From NCBI GenBank assembly GCA_020630875.1, contig JAHDIH010000001.1:496001-560000 (forward strand): a stretch of 64,000 nucleotides of DNA. Reading direction: 5' to 3'. The stretch comes from Deltaproteobacteria bacterium (GTDB taxonomy: Bacteria > Myxococcota_A > Polyangia > Haliangiales > Haliangiaceae). The translations under genes were made by a program, and so were the position numbers. Shown here piece by piece: positions 27,001-36,311 of this stretch. Numbering within the stretch: position 1 is the first letter of the stretch; every line of letters starts with the position of its first letter. The notes under the pieces were generated by a model. That model saw nothing but the letters and a program-made list of their open reading frames with translations, did not search any database and was not told the DNA's origin.

Positions 27001-28474
27001 CTGGGCCACCGTCATCATCACAAGCAAGTTCTGGTGCACCACAACTGGTTTGCCTGATGGTAAGGATTGTATCGAAGGTGGATCCAATCGTATCGACTTG
27101 CAGTGTTTTTAGTTCTCCAGGAACTACAAATGCATGCACTACATCTGGGGCACCATTGCTAAATCCACAACCAGGATCAAAGTCTTCGGTGGCGCTGGTC
27201 GTTCGATCGGTTAACGATGGAACGCCTTGGAAAATGACCGGATCCGATTCTATAGCGCATGGGATTTCCAGCGGGTCCGCAGCGTAATCGCACGACACGT
27301 CATTTGGATAATCAGTGAAACCGTTGGCGTCATCATCCGCACCATTGGAACATTGTGGGCACGTTGGCCCAGACGGACATTCGTCAGACTCTGAGTTGTC
27401 GTTTGGTGCGTCGCAGCCAGGCTCCAGAGGGAAGTCTATTTTTCCATCACCATCATTATCGAGTCCGTCTTCGCATTCTGGAAGTTCGCAAGTTTCGGTA
27501 GCGGCCGCATCGGTCAATTTACGACAAACGTAGCCTGGTAGACATTGTGCATTGGTTGGATCGCAGGGGTCTCCTACCGGGGTGTAGGCCTTACTGGTCA
27601 AACGGAATTGACCACTGGTGTTACTGTCCACCGCGTCGACCACCACGTAGTAGGTTCCAGGGTTTACTGTGGCTTCAATTCTGCTTTGTCTCCCCGAAGT
27701 GTCGTCGTTACATTCCAATTCTGTGGCGGCGTCGTCGCATACAGAGCGAGCGTAGACGATTGTGTCTAGGTCGGTCTCTTCGTGATCGGTAGACAACACG
27801 ATCACGGAACGAACTGGTACGTTCATTTTAAATGCCGTTTCGTGGCCGCGTCCGCCGCAAGAACCTTCTAGCTCACTAGGTTTTTTGGTCAACGCAGCGC
27901 CGAAAACTTCTCCGTTGTCGTAAGGGATCGCCCCAAGCTCGATTTGGGCGCCACATTCGTTGGCCACCGCTGATTTCTCGGTCCGGTCTCCAGCTGTTTG
28001 GCAGCCAGGATCTGCAGGGTAGTCGGTATTTCCGTCACCGTCATCGTCGATTCCATTGGAGCAAGAAGGGCATAGTGGACCACCAGGACAGTCGTCGCCT
28101 TCGCTACCCTCTTCGGGAAGAGCGCACCCAGGATCGTTGGGGTAATCGAAAAGCCCATCCCCATCATTGTCTTTTCCATCATCACACGCTGGTAAATCGT
28201 TACCGAATTCATCGGGATCGTTCGGCCCACTGCAGCTTCTGTCTGCGGGGAAATCAACATCTCCATCCCCATCGTTGTCCCTACCATCGCTGCATTGCGG
28301 CAAGTCGGGATTGGGCGCCTCTGCTTGACCATTGTTGAATTCACAGCCTGGGTCGTTGCCATCAATCCAACCGTCGCCATCATTATCGATGCCATCCGCG
28401 CACGGGCCGGTTTGGTTGGAGTTTGCACAACCGTGAATGAGTAAAAGTGAAGCAAGGAGGAATATGTTTTTCAT
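24053..28474 (-). CDS. Large modular lipoprotein with DNDGDG repeats and PPC-like domains
   Basis: A 1,473-residue predicted lipoprotein: signal MKNIFLLASLLLIHGC with Cys16 lipidated. It begins with several copies of a short motif (C-x-DGxDNDGDGxxD-x-P-x-DPGC) like thrombospondin type 3 calcium-binding repeats. Six modules of about 230 residues follow. Each has a beta-sandwich resembling bacterial pre-peptidase C-terminal (PPC) domains (for example YFIFVDGDWVSNINYDLNV), then a small Cys-rich piece (FTCHNGLACESNVC type), then two more DNDGDG repeats. PPC-like domains start near residues 172, 406, 636, 865, 1092 and 1321. Modules 3-5 are closest to one another. Disulfides and calcium binding in an extended surface rod are likely. 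It has a plausible promoter and terminator of its own. No catalytic domain was seen. Confidence 0.9.
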   Translation of the reverse strand: MKNIFLLASLLLIHGCANSNQTGPCADGIDNDGDGWIDGNDPGCEFNNGQAEAPNPDLPQCSDGRDNDGDGDVDFPADRSCSGPNDPDEFGNDLPACDDGKDNDGDGLFDYPNDPGCALPEEGSEGDDCPGGPLCPSCSNGIDDDGDGNTDYPADPGCQTAGDRTEKSAVANECGAQIELGAIPYDNGEVFGAALTKKPSELEGSCGGRGHETAFKMNVPVRSVIVLSTDHEETDLDTIVYARSVCDDAATELECNDDTSGRQSRIEATVNPGTYYVVVDAVDSNTSGQFRLTSKAYTPVGDPCDPTNAQCLPGYVCRKLTDAAATETCELPECEDGLDNDGDGKIDFPLEPGCDAPNDNSESDECPSGPTCPQCSNGADDDANGFTDYPNDVSCDYAADPLEIPCAIESDPVIFQGVPSLTDRTTSATEDFDPGCGFSNGAPDVVHAFVVPGELKTLQVDTIGSTFDTILTIRQTSCGAPELACDDDGGPGFQVSQINLTDVAAGAYAVVVDGYSNNSGIYTLNIRGEIKSGETCNPTTEASGMFPCETGYSCQSGTCQVAVCNDGVDNDGDGLTDFPFDPGCDTLSDNDETDDCPTGPNCPACSNNTDDDGDNLTDWGQDIGCIAASDNDETDECIAGVPFTMLTNAGLSGTTPLSSAGSNFTPSCHSSTSATEDVYAYAVTEDFVSLTFTTEGSAGDTVTSVRYQDCGRSSAELVCEQTQNGGEAATLSNPAVGTYFIFVDGDWVSNINYDLNVRGTLPQGATCNPTDTQFTCHNGLACESNVCVPSDCNDGLDNDGDGKTDYPDDPGCLDIDDNDENDDCPTGPNCPACGNGQDDDGDMVIDFAGGDPGCDAASDSSEIDNCIPGVEVKFLPDSGVTGTTPPSGNANFSPSCHSSTTSTEDVYVYPVSTNYTEITFSTIGSPEDTVLYVRLDMCDDANAEIDCNQVQNGGEAITIPNPAAGDYFVFVDGDFQSEVDYVLNVSAKLPMGATCSPSNTQFTCGDGLTCESNICTATDCNDGVDNDGDGNIDFPNEPGCISIDDNDETDACPSGAGCPECSNGVDDDGDNLVDFGNDPGCEFAADNVEIDDCIPGVPVQELPLAGASGTTPASSAGSNFSSSCNSSTSSTEDVYGFKLDRPLTSFTIHTGAPNGGDTVTYVRFDVCNDTNSEVACLNTQNGGESVVVNAPPQGNYFIFVDGDFQSEIDYTLGITGTIPSGETCDATDPQFICETGTSCTGGVCTGTACNDGLDNDGDGKTDFPDDPGCYSVEDTDETDGCPSGTDCPQCSNTTDDDADGAIDFPLDPGCFLPSDLSEVTCPDTEPVTDLRASVNNTTTTGATDDSTPTCASSSAPDIVFSLVSPGAIQSLVATTDGSSYDTVLYVKGTSCSSAELDCDDDGGEGTRSKVELTNQPAGEYFFFVDGFSSNSGDVIFTVEGTLVSGASCNPFQNYLTCPQGETCTSGATGHTCQ
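24135..27960 (-). repeat. Six tandem ~685-700 bp protein-coding modules
   Basis: Inside the large lipoprotein gene, equivalent cysteine codons at the start of each PPC-like domain fall near 27957, 27257, 26565, 25880, 25197 and 24512, giving periods of 683-700 bases. The three middle units share long identical peptide stretches (for example NGGE, FVDGD and DDCPTGPNCPAC), which suggests recent duplication. The repeats are in frame and encode protein modules. Confidence 0.85.
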
Positions 28475-28772
28475 GATGGTCCGTGTAGGTGTAAGTACCC
28501 AATTTTACCCATATGTGGGTTTTCTTGAGACCCCGTTCATATAGGATTCAGTGAGGGAACGTCAAGCAACTATAATTGGTCTGTAAGGTTGGTCTCGATA
28601 ATCTGAACGTCGGCAATGTTTCCGTTTGATTTCAGAGGCTTAGCTTGTTTTCAGGATCCGCAACTTCTTCTTCTACTGAGAATTCACGGCTCGCGTGCAA
28701 GAATGTCGTGCGGTCTGAAACGATTTTGGTGACGGTTTGCGCAGTAATTGTAATTAGTGGCACATTCCGGCG
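28475..28772. other. Divergent promoter region between the repeat lipoprotein and icmF
   Basis: About 300 bases with no gene. It contains a good minus-strand promoter (28538-28565), a TATAAT at 28571-28576 on the plus strand without a convincing -35, and a short hairpin ACCCA-TATG-TGGGT followed by T residues (28507-28524). Confidence 0.5.
28538..28565 (-). promoter_or_regulatory. Predicted sigma-70 promoter of the repeat lipoprotein
   Basis: On the minus strand, TTGACG (28565-28560), 16 bases, then TATATG (28543-28538). The -35 matches 5 of 6 positions and the -10 matches 4. The leader to the ATG at 28474 would be about 60 bases. Confidence 0.45.
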
Positions 28773-31700
28773 GTGACCTATCAGCCCAAGAATCCCATAA
28801 GAATTGTCACTGCAGCGTCGCTATTTGATGGTCATGATGTCGCGATCAATATCATGCGTCGCCTCATGCAACAGCTCGGGGCAGAGGTGATTCACTTAGG
28901 GCACAATCGTTCAGCAAAAGAAGTGGTAGATTGTGCCATCGCCGAGAATGCGCAGGGCATTGCGTTAACCTCCTATCAAGGAGGTCACGTCGAGTATTTC
29001 CGCTACGTAGTGCAACTGCTGAAAGAAGCCGGAGCCAAAACCAAAGTATTCGGAGGTGGTGGCGGAACAATTCTTCCTAGCGAAGCAGATGAAATGCATG
29101 GCTTTGGCGTCACCCGAGTTTACTCTCCGGATGATGGGAGAAAGATGGGACTCGTCGGAATGATTGAGGATGTCGTCACACAATGCGACTTTGCCATTGT
29201 AGACGACGACTGGAAAAGCCGGATGAAAAATTTGAGTTCGTCTTCCCCCCAACAGTTGGCTGAGCTCATTTCTATTTGTGAAAACTTTCCAAAAGATCGC
29301 GCCGCAATTGTGGATGCCGCCAAAAAAGTCACGTCTCAACCCGTACCGATTCTTGGGATTACCGGTACGGGAGGGGCAGGAAAAAGTTCGCTGGTTGATG
29401 AACTCGTCCGGAGATTTCTAACCATAGAGGATTTAAAGATTGGTGTGATTAGCGTGGACCCCACCCGTCGCCGATCAGGTGGGGCGTTACTCGGCGACCG
29501 AATACGAATGAACTCGATCGCAAACAACAGAGTCTACATGCGTTCACTTGCGACTCGTTCGGCAAATGCAGCAGTAAGTGAATCACTTCCTGCAGTGATT
29601 GAAGTAGTGAAAGCTTCAGGTGTCGACCTCTGCATTGTTGAGACGTCAGGGATAGGCCAATCCGACTCTGCTATTGTCGACCTCTCGGACACATCATTAT
29701 ATGTCATGACTCCAGAGTTTGGGGCAGCCTCGCAGCTTGAGAAGATAGACATGTTGGACTACGCGTCGGCCATTGCCATAAATAAGTCCGATAAGCGTGG
29801 CGCGCAAGATTCCTTGCGTGACGTTCGAAAACAGTACCGCCGGAATCGCAATTTGTTCGATGTTGAAGACGAAACGCTTCCGGTATTTTCTACTGTTGCG
29901 TCTCAGTTTGGTGATACTGGCACCACGGACTTATTTTATCGGTTGGTAGAAATGTTGTCGGAGTTCGGACTGTCTAAAACGAATGCCAAAGTGGTTCGGG
30001 ACGTTGCTACTTCTACTCGAGCAATCGTTCCACCAAAGCGTCAGCGCTATCTTGCGGAAATCGCCGAAGCATCGAGACGTGAAGATAGTGAGATCAAAAA
30101 AGAACAAGAGTTTGCTAGTAACGCTTGTGCTGTTGCAAAAACAATGGAGCTTCAAGGCGGTTCCCATATTACTCCCGCGGGGGCGGTTGACGGGCAACCT
30201 CTCGCCGAACTTTACAATGAGCAACTAGACAAGCTTCGACCAGAAACACGGAAGCAGCTTACGTCGTGGCCAGCGCTTGTGGATGCTTACTCCGGAGAAG
30301 AGTACTCCTATCAAGTTCGCGGCAAAACGATAAAGCAGCCGCTTACTAAGGAAACACTTGCGGGGAGTAAAGTGAAACGAGTCGTGCTGCCAGCGCTAAA
30401 AGATTGGGGCGATATTGTTCATTTTCAAAGTAAAGAAAACGTTCCTGGTGCCTATCCTTACACCGCTGGCGTTTTTCCTTTGAAACGAGTTGGTGAAGAC
30501 CCTGCGAGAATGTTTGCGGGAGAAGGTGGCGCAGAACGCACGAACAAAAGGTTTCATTACCTGTCGCAGGGGCAACCGGCCAAGCGACTGTCTACAGCGT
30601 TTGATTCGGTAACCCTTTATGGTGAAGACCCGGAGGAGCGGCTTGATATCTACGGCAAGATTGGCAACTCGGGGGTAAGTATCGCCACCGTTGATGACGC
30701 GAAGAGATTGTACTCAGGATTTGAACTTACGAACCCTAAAACTAGTGTCTCTATGACGATTAACGGTCCCGCGCCGATGCTACTCGCTTACTTTCTTCAT
30801 GCGGCGATTGATCAAGAGTGCGAAAAGTACTTGGCGGAGAATGGTCAACTTGCCTCGGCTAAAGAAAAGATTGCATCGATGTACGACGGTAACGCGCCCC
30901 AATATTTTGGTGACATTCCTAGCGGCAGCGATGGGCTGGGGACGCAGTTGCTTGGAGCAAGTGGTGCGCAAATTCTCGATGCAGATGTTTACGAAAAGTT
31001 AAAAGCAAAAGCATTGTCATCGGTTCGCGGTACGGTGCAAGCTGATATCCTGAAAGAGGATCAGGCACAAAACACCTGTATTTTCTCTACAGAGTTTGCA
31101 CTTAGGATGATGGGGGACGTCCAACAGTACTTCATAGACCACAGCGTGAGGAATTTCTACTCAGTTTCGGTGTCGGGTTATCATATCGCTGAAGCAGGTG
31201 CTAATCCCATTACTCAACTGGCGTTTACGCTCGCGAATGGATTTACTCTTGTTGAATATTATCTGTCTCGTGGCATGGCCGTGGATGAATTTGCGCCGAA
31301 CTTTTCGTATTTCTTCTCCAATGGTTTGGATCCTGAGTATGCGGTGATTGGAAGGGTTGCTCGAAGGATTTGGGCAAGGGCAATCAAGAACTTATATGGC
31401 GGCAACAGCCGTGCGCAAAAGTTGAAATACCACATTCAAACATCCGGCCGTAGTTTGCACGCACAAGAGATTGCGTTCAATGATATTCGAACTACGTTGC
31501 AAGCGCTTTACGCTATCTACGATAATTGCAACTCGCTTCATACGAATGCTTACGACGAAGCAATTACCACGCCTACTGAAGATAGCGTGAGACGCGCATT
31601 GGCGATTCAGTTGATCATCAATAAAGAGCTTGGACTAACAATAAATGAAAACCCGCTGCAAGGCGCATTTATCATCAGCGAACTCACGGACCTAGTAGAA

Positions 31701-32126
31701 GAAGCCGTCCTGCAAGAGTTTGAACGGATTTCCGAGCGGGGTGGGGTTCTTGGAGCTATGGAACGGATGTACCAAAGAACCAAAATTCAAGAAGAGTCGA
31801 TGAAGTACGAGGGACAAAAGCATAGTGGGGCGCTGCCAATTATCGGAGTGAATACTTTCTTAGGAAAGGATGGTTCTCCCACGATTATTCCTGACGAAGT
31901 GATTCGTTCTGGTGAAGATGAGAAGAAACGTTCCATTTCTCGAACGGAAGCTTTCCGAGTTCATCACGCTTCAGAAGCAAAAGGGCGGTTGGAAGACTTA
32001 CGAAAGGCTGCCGTTTCGGGTCGCAATGTATTCGAAGCGCTGATGGCGGCAGCTCCGTATTGCAGTCTGGGACAACTGTCGTCTGCTTTGTATGAAGTTG
32101 GCGGACAATACAGAAGGAATATGTAG
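28773..32126 (+). CDS. icmF: Fused isobutyryl-CoA mutase (IcmF)
   Basis: A 1,117-residue adenosylcobalamin enzyme that interconverts isobutyryl-CoA and n-butyryl-CoA, with its G-protein chaperone in the same chain. Order: B12-binding domain (about 10-140, base-off histidine in [10 protein letters not shown]); MeaB-like GTPase (about 190-440, GTGGAGKS at 198-205 and NKSD at 337-340); TIM-barrel mutase (about 540-1117). The residues that set substrate choice are Phe581 (in ARMFAGEG) and Gln766 (in EDQAQNT), where methylmalonyl-CoA mutase has Tyr and Arg, so a non-carboxylated acyl group is expected. GTG start at 28773. It is first of four tightly spaced genes, mutA beginning just after its TAG stop. 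Confidence 0.95.
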   Translation: MTYQPKNPIRIVTAASLFDGHDVAINIMRRLMQQLGAEVIHLGHNRSAKEVVDCAIAENAQGIALTSYQGGHVEYFRYVVQLLKEAGAKTKVFGGGGGTILPSEADEMHGFGVTRVYSPDDGRKMGLVGMIEDVVTQCDFAIVDDDWKSRMKNLSSSSPQQLAELISICENFPKDRAAIVDAAKKVTSQPVPILGITGTGGAGKSSLVDELVRRFLTIEDLKIGVISVDPTRRRSGGALLGDRIRMNSIANNRVYMRSLATRSANAAVSESLPAVIEVVKASGVDLCIVETSGIGQSDSAIVDLSDTSLYVMTPEFGAASQLEKIDMLDYASAIAINKSDKRGAQDSLRDVRKQYRRNRNLFDVEDETLPVFSTVASQFGDTGTTDLFYRLVEMLSEFGLSKTNAKVVRDVATSTRAIVPPKRQRYLAEIAEASRREDSEIKKEQEFASNACAVAKTMELQGGSHITPAGAVDGQPLAELYNEQLDKLRPETRKQLTSWPALVDAYSGEEYSYQVRGKTIKQPLTKETLAGSKVKRVVLPALKDWGDIVHFQSKENVPGAYPYTAGVFPLKRVGEDPARMFAGEGGAERTNKRFHYLSQGQPAKRLSTAFDSVTLYGEDPEERLDIYGKIGNSGVSIATVDDAKRLYSGFELTNPKTSVSMTINGPAPMLLAYFLHAAIDQECEKYLAENGQLASAKEKIASMYDGNAPQYFGDIPSGSDGLGTQLLGASGAQILDADVYEKLKAKALSSVRGTVQADILKEDQAQNTCIFSTEFALRMMGDVQQYFIDHSVRNFYSVSVSGYHIAEAGANPITQLAFTLANGFTLVEYYLSRGMAVDEFAPNFSYFFSNGLDPEYAVIGRVARRIWARAIKNLYGGNSRAQKLKYHIQTSGRSLHAQEIAFNDIRTTLQALYAIYDNCNSLHTNAYDEAITTPTEDSVRRALAIQLIINKELGLTINENPLQGAFIISELTDLVEEAVLQEFERISERGGVLGAMERMYQRTKIQEESMKYEGQKHSGALPIIGVNTFLGKDGSPTIIPDEVIRSGEDEKKRSISRTEAFRVHHASEAKGRLEDLRKAAVSGRNVFEALMAAAPYCSLGQLSSALYEVGGQYRRNM

Positions 32127-32127
32127 A

Positions 32128-33249
32128 GTGACCAAGCAAGTCAATATCCCTGGGCGCGTACGTCCACAAGTTCAATCCTCGACTCCGATGGAGCATGAGA
32201 TAAATGCTCCACTTTCTAGCATTGCGGTCTGGAGACCACCGCAGGGGAGTAGCGATCTGATTGCGCAAGTTCAATGCGCGGAGCTTGCTGGTTGTGGCAT
32301 TTGGTCCGTTGATGGTGCGTTTTCTAAAGATGCCGTGGTAGCAGAGGGCAGTTTGGCTTTTGGCGGACCGAGTAAACTAGCAGGGCTCGGCTTTCCCACT
32401 CAAACGGTGGTTATCGAAGACGTCTTAGAATATGCGCTTGCGATCGGCGGGCTTCCGGTCTCTCCCGACAAATACCAGGAATCTTTCTCTTCCTCGGCTT
32501 TTTCTGCATTGACTACCGAGACCGTTCATATGGCGGGCGCTACTCCAGAGCTTGAGCTAGGGTGGCTGTTGGCAAAACTCCATTGGCAAAAAGAAATCAA
32601 CAGCGTGGTTCTACCAGCAGAACGCGAAATGTTTATGACCATCGCGAAGTGTCGCGCTACCAGACGCTTGCTGGAAGCCTCTTTTCCGAGTCGAAAGTTT
32701 ACAATAGTAGGCGTGCCATCGAGGCGAACCTTGACTGCGGTTGAACCACAAAACAATCATCTTAGGATCACCTATCAAGTCATGGGGCTTATGTTTGGAG
32801 GTTGTGATGTAGTTGCTTCTGTATCGTGCGACGAAATGCTTGAGGACGTGAGTCTCCAAAACGTTTCTTCTTCTGCAAAAGTTCATGCCGTACTCCGAGG
32901 TGAGTCGCATCTCGATGGAGTTTCTGATCCTGGACGTGGTTCCTTTTTTGTTGAAGATTTAACAGGGCAGCTGTGCGATTTTTCATTCCAATATTTCCGA
33001 AAAATAGAAGATGAAGGTGGTGCGGTGAAGTGGGTCAAAAGTGGACGTTTGCAAGAAGACGTCGCACGTTGCAAGGCCTCCCGCAAACAAATGATTATGG
33101 ATGAAAGTGTTACCGTTGTCGGTGTTACAAAGTTCAAAGGAGATTCGCCAGCAGCAGCGTGCCGTGAGGCTTCGTCTAGTTCAGAAGTTATCAACTGGCA
33201 CTGTGATAAGTTAGAGGCGGCACGAACATCAGAGGATTGGGAGTCGTAA
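32128..33249 (+). CDS. mutA: Methylmalonyl-CoA mutase small subunit, short form
   Basis: Non-catalytic partner of the large mutase subunit. The start chosen is GTG 32128, one base after the icmF stop, with GAAGGA upstream. That gives 373 residues. Segments such as [30 protein letters not shown] and MLFGGCD-like (LMFGGCDVV) match the mutase barrel of small subunits. Characterised small subunits run to 600 or more residues with a cobalamin-type C-terminal domain; this one stops after the barrel. It lacks a DxHxxG motif and probably does not bind B12. Its stop overlaps the mutB start as TAATG. Confidence 0.85.
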   Translation: MTKQVNIPGRVRPQVQSSTPMEHEINAPLSSIAVWRPPQGSSDLIAQVQCAELAGCGIWSVDGAFSKDAVVAEGSLAFGGPSKLAGLGFPTQTVVIEDVLEYALAIGGLPVSPDKYQESFSSSAFSALTTETVHMAGATPELELGWLLAKLHWQKEINSVVLPAEREMFMTIAKCRATRRLLEASFPSRKFTIVGVPSRRTLTAVEPQNNHLRITYQVMGLMFGGCDVVASVSCDEMLEDVSLQNVSSSAKVHAVLRGESHLDGVSDPGRGSFFVEDLTGQLCDFSFQYFRKIEDEGGAVKWVKSGRLQEDVARCKASRKQMIMDESVTVVGVTKFKGDSPAAACREASSSSEVINWHCDKLEAARTSEDWES

Positions 33250-35345
33250 TGGGCGGGATAAAGAATGAGCCTAGGGTAGCCGGAAAAAGCGTAGCGAGAC
33301 GCACTGTGTTTGGTGACGTAGAAATTCAACAAAACTATAGTACGAGCAGTCGAAGTCACCTGTCTGATGCGGGGCAAGCACCATACGTCCGCGGGCCGTA
33401 CCCCAGTATGTACTTAGGACGGCCTTGGACTGTCAGACAGTACGCCGGGTTTTCAACGGCCGAAGAGTCCAATGCATTTTATCGACGCAATCTAGCAGCA
33501 GGACAAAAGGGATTGTCGATTGCATTCGATCTAGCGACCCATCGCGGGTACGACTCTGACCATGAGCGAGTTGTTGGCGACGTTGGTATGGCAGGGGTGG
33601 CGGTCGATTCAATAGACGACATGCGAATTCTCTTTGATGGTATTCCTCTCGATACCATGAGCGTATCAATGACGATGAACGGCGCAGTACTTCCTGTGAT
33701 GGCGTTGTACATCGTCGCCGCAGAGGAGCAGGGCGTTTCGTTGGAGAAACTTAAAGGAACAATTCAAAATGATATTCTCAAGGAGTTTATGGTGCGGAAT
33801 ACCTACATTTATCCGCCGGCACCATCCATGAGAATTATCGGAGACATCTTTCGGTATACCTCTCAGAACATGCCGAAGTTCAATAGCATTTCTATTTCTG
33901 GTTACCACATGCAAGAAGCCGGAGCTACCCCGGAGATTGAGCTTGCGTACACATTAGCTAACGGCATTGAGTATATAAAAAAGGGCTTGGCATCAGGGCT
34001 TGATATCGATGCGTTTGCGCCGCGTCTTTCCTTTTTCTTTGCTATTGGAATGGACTACTTCGTAGAGGTGGCAAAGCTGCGAGCGGCAAGGCTTCTTTGG
34101 CATGAATTGGTTAGTCAATTTTCACCGAAGAACCCCAAGTCAACTATGCTAAGAACCCACTGTCAGACTTCTGGGTGGTCGCTTACTGCTCAAGATGTCT
34201 ACAATAACGTGACTCGAACGGCAGTAGAAGCTGCAGCAGCAGCGCATGGGCAAACCCAAAGTCTTCATACCAATGCACTCGATGAAGCTATCGCACTGCC
34301 TAGTGACAGTTCCGCCAGGATTGCTCGAAATACTCAGTTGATACTCCAAAAAGAGGCTGGGGCTTGTATGACCGTTGATGCGTGGGGCGGATCCCACTTT
34401 GTAGAGACCCTTACGCTGCAAATGGCGCAAAAAGCGAGAGAGTTGATCGCAGAGGTCGAAGCTGCTGGAGGTATGACGCGGGCTATCGAACGAGGTTTGC
34501 CAAAGCTAAGAATCGAAGAGTCGGCAGCACGCACCCAAGCCGCCATTGATTCCGGCCGACAGCAAGTCGTAGGCGTGAACTGTTTTGAACAGTCGTTTGC
34601 AGACCCTATTGAAGTTCTGAAGGTCGACAATAAGCAGGTTCGTGCGAAGCAACTGGCGAGATTGGCAGACTTAAAGAAGAGGCGAGATGCAGCTGTGGTA
34701 AAAAACGCTCTGCAAAAACTTGAAGACGCTGCGCGCGGTCAGGGCAACTTGCTGGAGCATGCGGTCGTTTGCGCAAGGCATGGTGCCACGGTAGGTGAAA
34801 TATCTCTTGCACTTGAAAACGTTTTTAGCCGCCACGTTGCATCGATTCACCGAGTGTCTGGCGTCTATGGAAAAGCGTTAGGTGAGGGGGGGGGCATGCT
34901 TGAAAACTTAAGAAAGCGTAGCAAAGAATTCTTTGACAACCACGGACGTCGACCAAGACTCCTAGTAGCAAAAATGGGTCAGGATGGTCATGACCGTGGA
35001 CAAAAAGTAATTGCTACTGGTTTTGCTGACGTAGGATTTGATGTCGACATTGGGACCTTATTTCAAACTCCCGAAGAGACGGCAAGGCAAGCGGTAGAAA
35101 GTGACGTGCACGTAGTTGGGGTTTCGAGTCTGGCGGCCGGACACCTTACCTTAATCCCTGCACTGAGAGATGCGCTCGTGTCCCTGGATGCAGGAGACAT
35201 CAAAATAATTGTTGGGGGGGTAATACCTGAGAGTGATTACGATGAGCTCTACAGAGGGGGAGCGTCTCTAATATTTTCACCGGGGACTCCGGTAACCCAA
35301 GCGGCAGAGCATGTGCTTTCCATGCTTGAAGCTTTTGATGCATGA
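33249..35345 (+). CDS. mutB: Methylmalonyl-CoA mutase large (catalytic) subunit
   Basis: Isomerises (R)-methylmalonyl-CoA and succinyl-CoA with adenosylcobalamin, linking propionate, odd-chain fatty acid and branched amino-acid breakdown to the TCA cycle. The start is ATG 33249, overlapping the mutA stop; an upstream TTG frame is less likely. The 698 residues contain the full barrel and a C-terminal B12 domain with [16 protein letters not shown]. Substrate-binding Tyr65 (VRQYAGFS) and Arg183 ([10 protein letters not shown]) are 118 residues apart, as in the well-studied enzyme, and mark carboxylated substrate use. It is coupled to mutA upstream and meaB downstream. Confidence 0.97.
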   Translation: MGGIKNEPRVAGKSVARRTVFGDVEIQQNYSTSSRSHLSDAGQAPYVRGPYPSMYLGRPWTVRQYAGFSTAEESNAFYRRNLAAGQKGLSIAFDLATHRGYDSDHERVVGDVGMAGVAVDSIDDMRILFDGIPLDTMSVSMTMNGAVLPVMALYIVAAEEQGVSLEKLKGTIQNDILKEFMVRNTYIYPPAPSMRIIGDIFRYTSQNMPKFNSISISGYHMQEAGATPEIELAYTLANGIEYIKKGLASGLDIDAFAPRLSFFFAIGMDYFVEVAKLRAARLLWHELVSQFSPKNPKSTMLRTHCQTSGWSLTAQDVYNNVTRTAVEAAAAAHGQTQSLHTNALDEAIALPSDSSARIARNTQLILQKEAGACMTVDAWGGSHFVETLTLQMAQKARELIAEVEAAGGMTRAIERGLPKLRIEESAARTQAAIDSGRQQVVGVNCFEQSFADPIEVLKVDNKQVRAKQLARLADLKKRRDAAVVKNALQKLEDAARGQGNLLEHAVVCARHGATVGEISLALENVFSRHVASIHRVSGVYGKALGEGGGMLENLRKRSKEFFDNHGRRPRLLVAKMGQDGHDRGQKVIATGFADVGFDVDIGTLFQTPEETARQAVESDVHVVGVSSLAAGHLTLIPALRDALVSLDAGDIKIIVGGVIPESDYDELYRGGASLIFSPGTPVTQAAEHVLSMLEAFDA

Positions 35346-36274
35346 AAGCTCTAGCAGAAAAGGTGCTGGCTGGTGACCGGCGGGGGTTGTCAACTTCTAT
35401 GACGTTAGTTGAAAGTTTACGGCCTGAAGATCGAACTAAAGCCGATGAACTTTTGCGCTTGCTTTGGCCGCGGACAGGTTCCGCCCAGCGGATTGGAATC
35501 TCTGGCTTACCAGGTGCAGGGAAGAGTACTTTAATTGATGAGCTTGGCTCCCGCTGGATAGAGCGAGGACGCAAAGTTGCGGTCTTAGCCGTAGATCCTT
35601 CTAGTTCTGTTTCTGGTGGAAGTATTCTTGGAGACAAAACGCGTATGACAAGATTAGCATCTAGTGATTGTGCGTTTGTCCGGCCTAGTTCTACTTCAGG
35701 TAATCTTGGCGGTGTCGCGGCTCGCACCGCTGAAGTGATCTTATTGTGCGAAGCCGCGGGGTTCGATTTAGTTATAGTCGAAACGGTGGGGGTAGGACAA
35801 AGTGAAATCGCAGTAGCGGATCTTGTCGACACTGTTGTTGTGGTGAATGTTGCCGGCCTTGGCGATGAGTTACAGGGAATCAAAAGAGGCATTATGGAAA
35901 TCGCTGACGTACTTGTTTTCAACAAGTCCGATCAGGTAGAAGGCTCATTGGTTGGCCCTGCCGATTTTCGGTCGGCTCTGACGCTGATGCAACCAAAAAC
36001 CAAAGGATGGACACCACCATGCCTCGCGGTGTCCGCCCAAACCGGTGCCGGGATGGACGTCTTCATGGACGCCATTGAAAAACACCGATCTCATATCGAA
36101 CCTCATCTCAAAGCGTTACGGGGGCAGCAATACAATCGTTGGCAGGAGGTGGCCTTTGCGACCACACTTGCGCACATTGAGCTGCCTGACTTTAGGGTTT
36201 ATTCATCGGTGCCGACAGTTAGTGGTCGAATGGTAGCGGAAAAACTCTTGGACTTATTAAGCTCCCAATCTTAA
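35342..36274 (+). CDS. meaB: Methylmalonyl-CoA mutase-associated GTPase MeaB
   Basis: A G-protein chaperone that gates cobalamin loading and protects the mutase from inactivation. The 310 residues show GLPGAGKS at about 55-62, the [19 protein letters not shown] switch region, ETVGVGQSE and NKSD. Its ATG overlaps the mutB stop as ATGA, so expression is coupled to the mutase it serves. IcmF in the same operon carries its own equivalent domain, so MeaB is expected to serve MutAB. Confidence 0.96.
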   Translation: MKALAEKVLAGDRRGLSTSMTLVESLRPEDRTKADELLRLLWPRTGSAQRIGISGLPGAGKSTLIDELGSRWIERGRKVAVLAVDPSSSVSGGSILGDKTRMTRLASSDCAFVRPSSTSGNLGGVAARTAEVILLCEAAGFDLVIVETVGVGQSEIAVADLVDTVVVVNVAGLGDELQGIKRGIMEIADVLVFNKSDQVEGSLVGPADFRSALTLMQPKTKGWTPPCLAVSAQTGAGMDVFMDAIEKHRSHIEPHLKALRGQQYNRWQEVAFATTLAHIELPDFRVYSSVPTVSGRMVAEKLLDLLSSQS

Positions 36275-36311
36275 CCTTGGCAAGCATCCGAATGTTTGCG
36301 ATCATTGAAGG

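Noticed and set aside
27889..28455. A 188-codon minus-strand frame in the start of the repeat lipoprotein
   Set aside because: Out-of-frame shadow of the DNDGDG repeats; no signal, domain or ribosome binding site.
28507..28524. Short ACCCA-TATG-TGGGT hairpin as a terminator
   Set aside because: Only five base pairs and placed between two divergent genes, where no terminator is expected.
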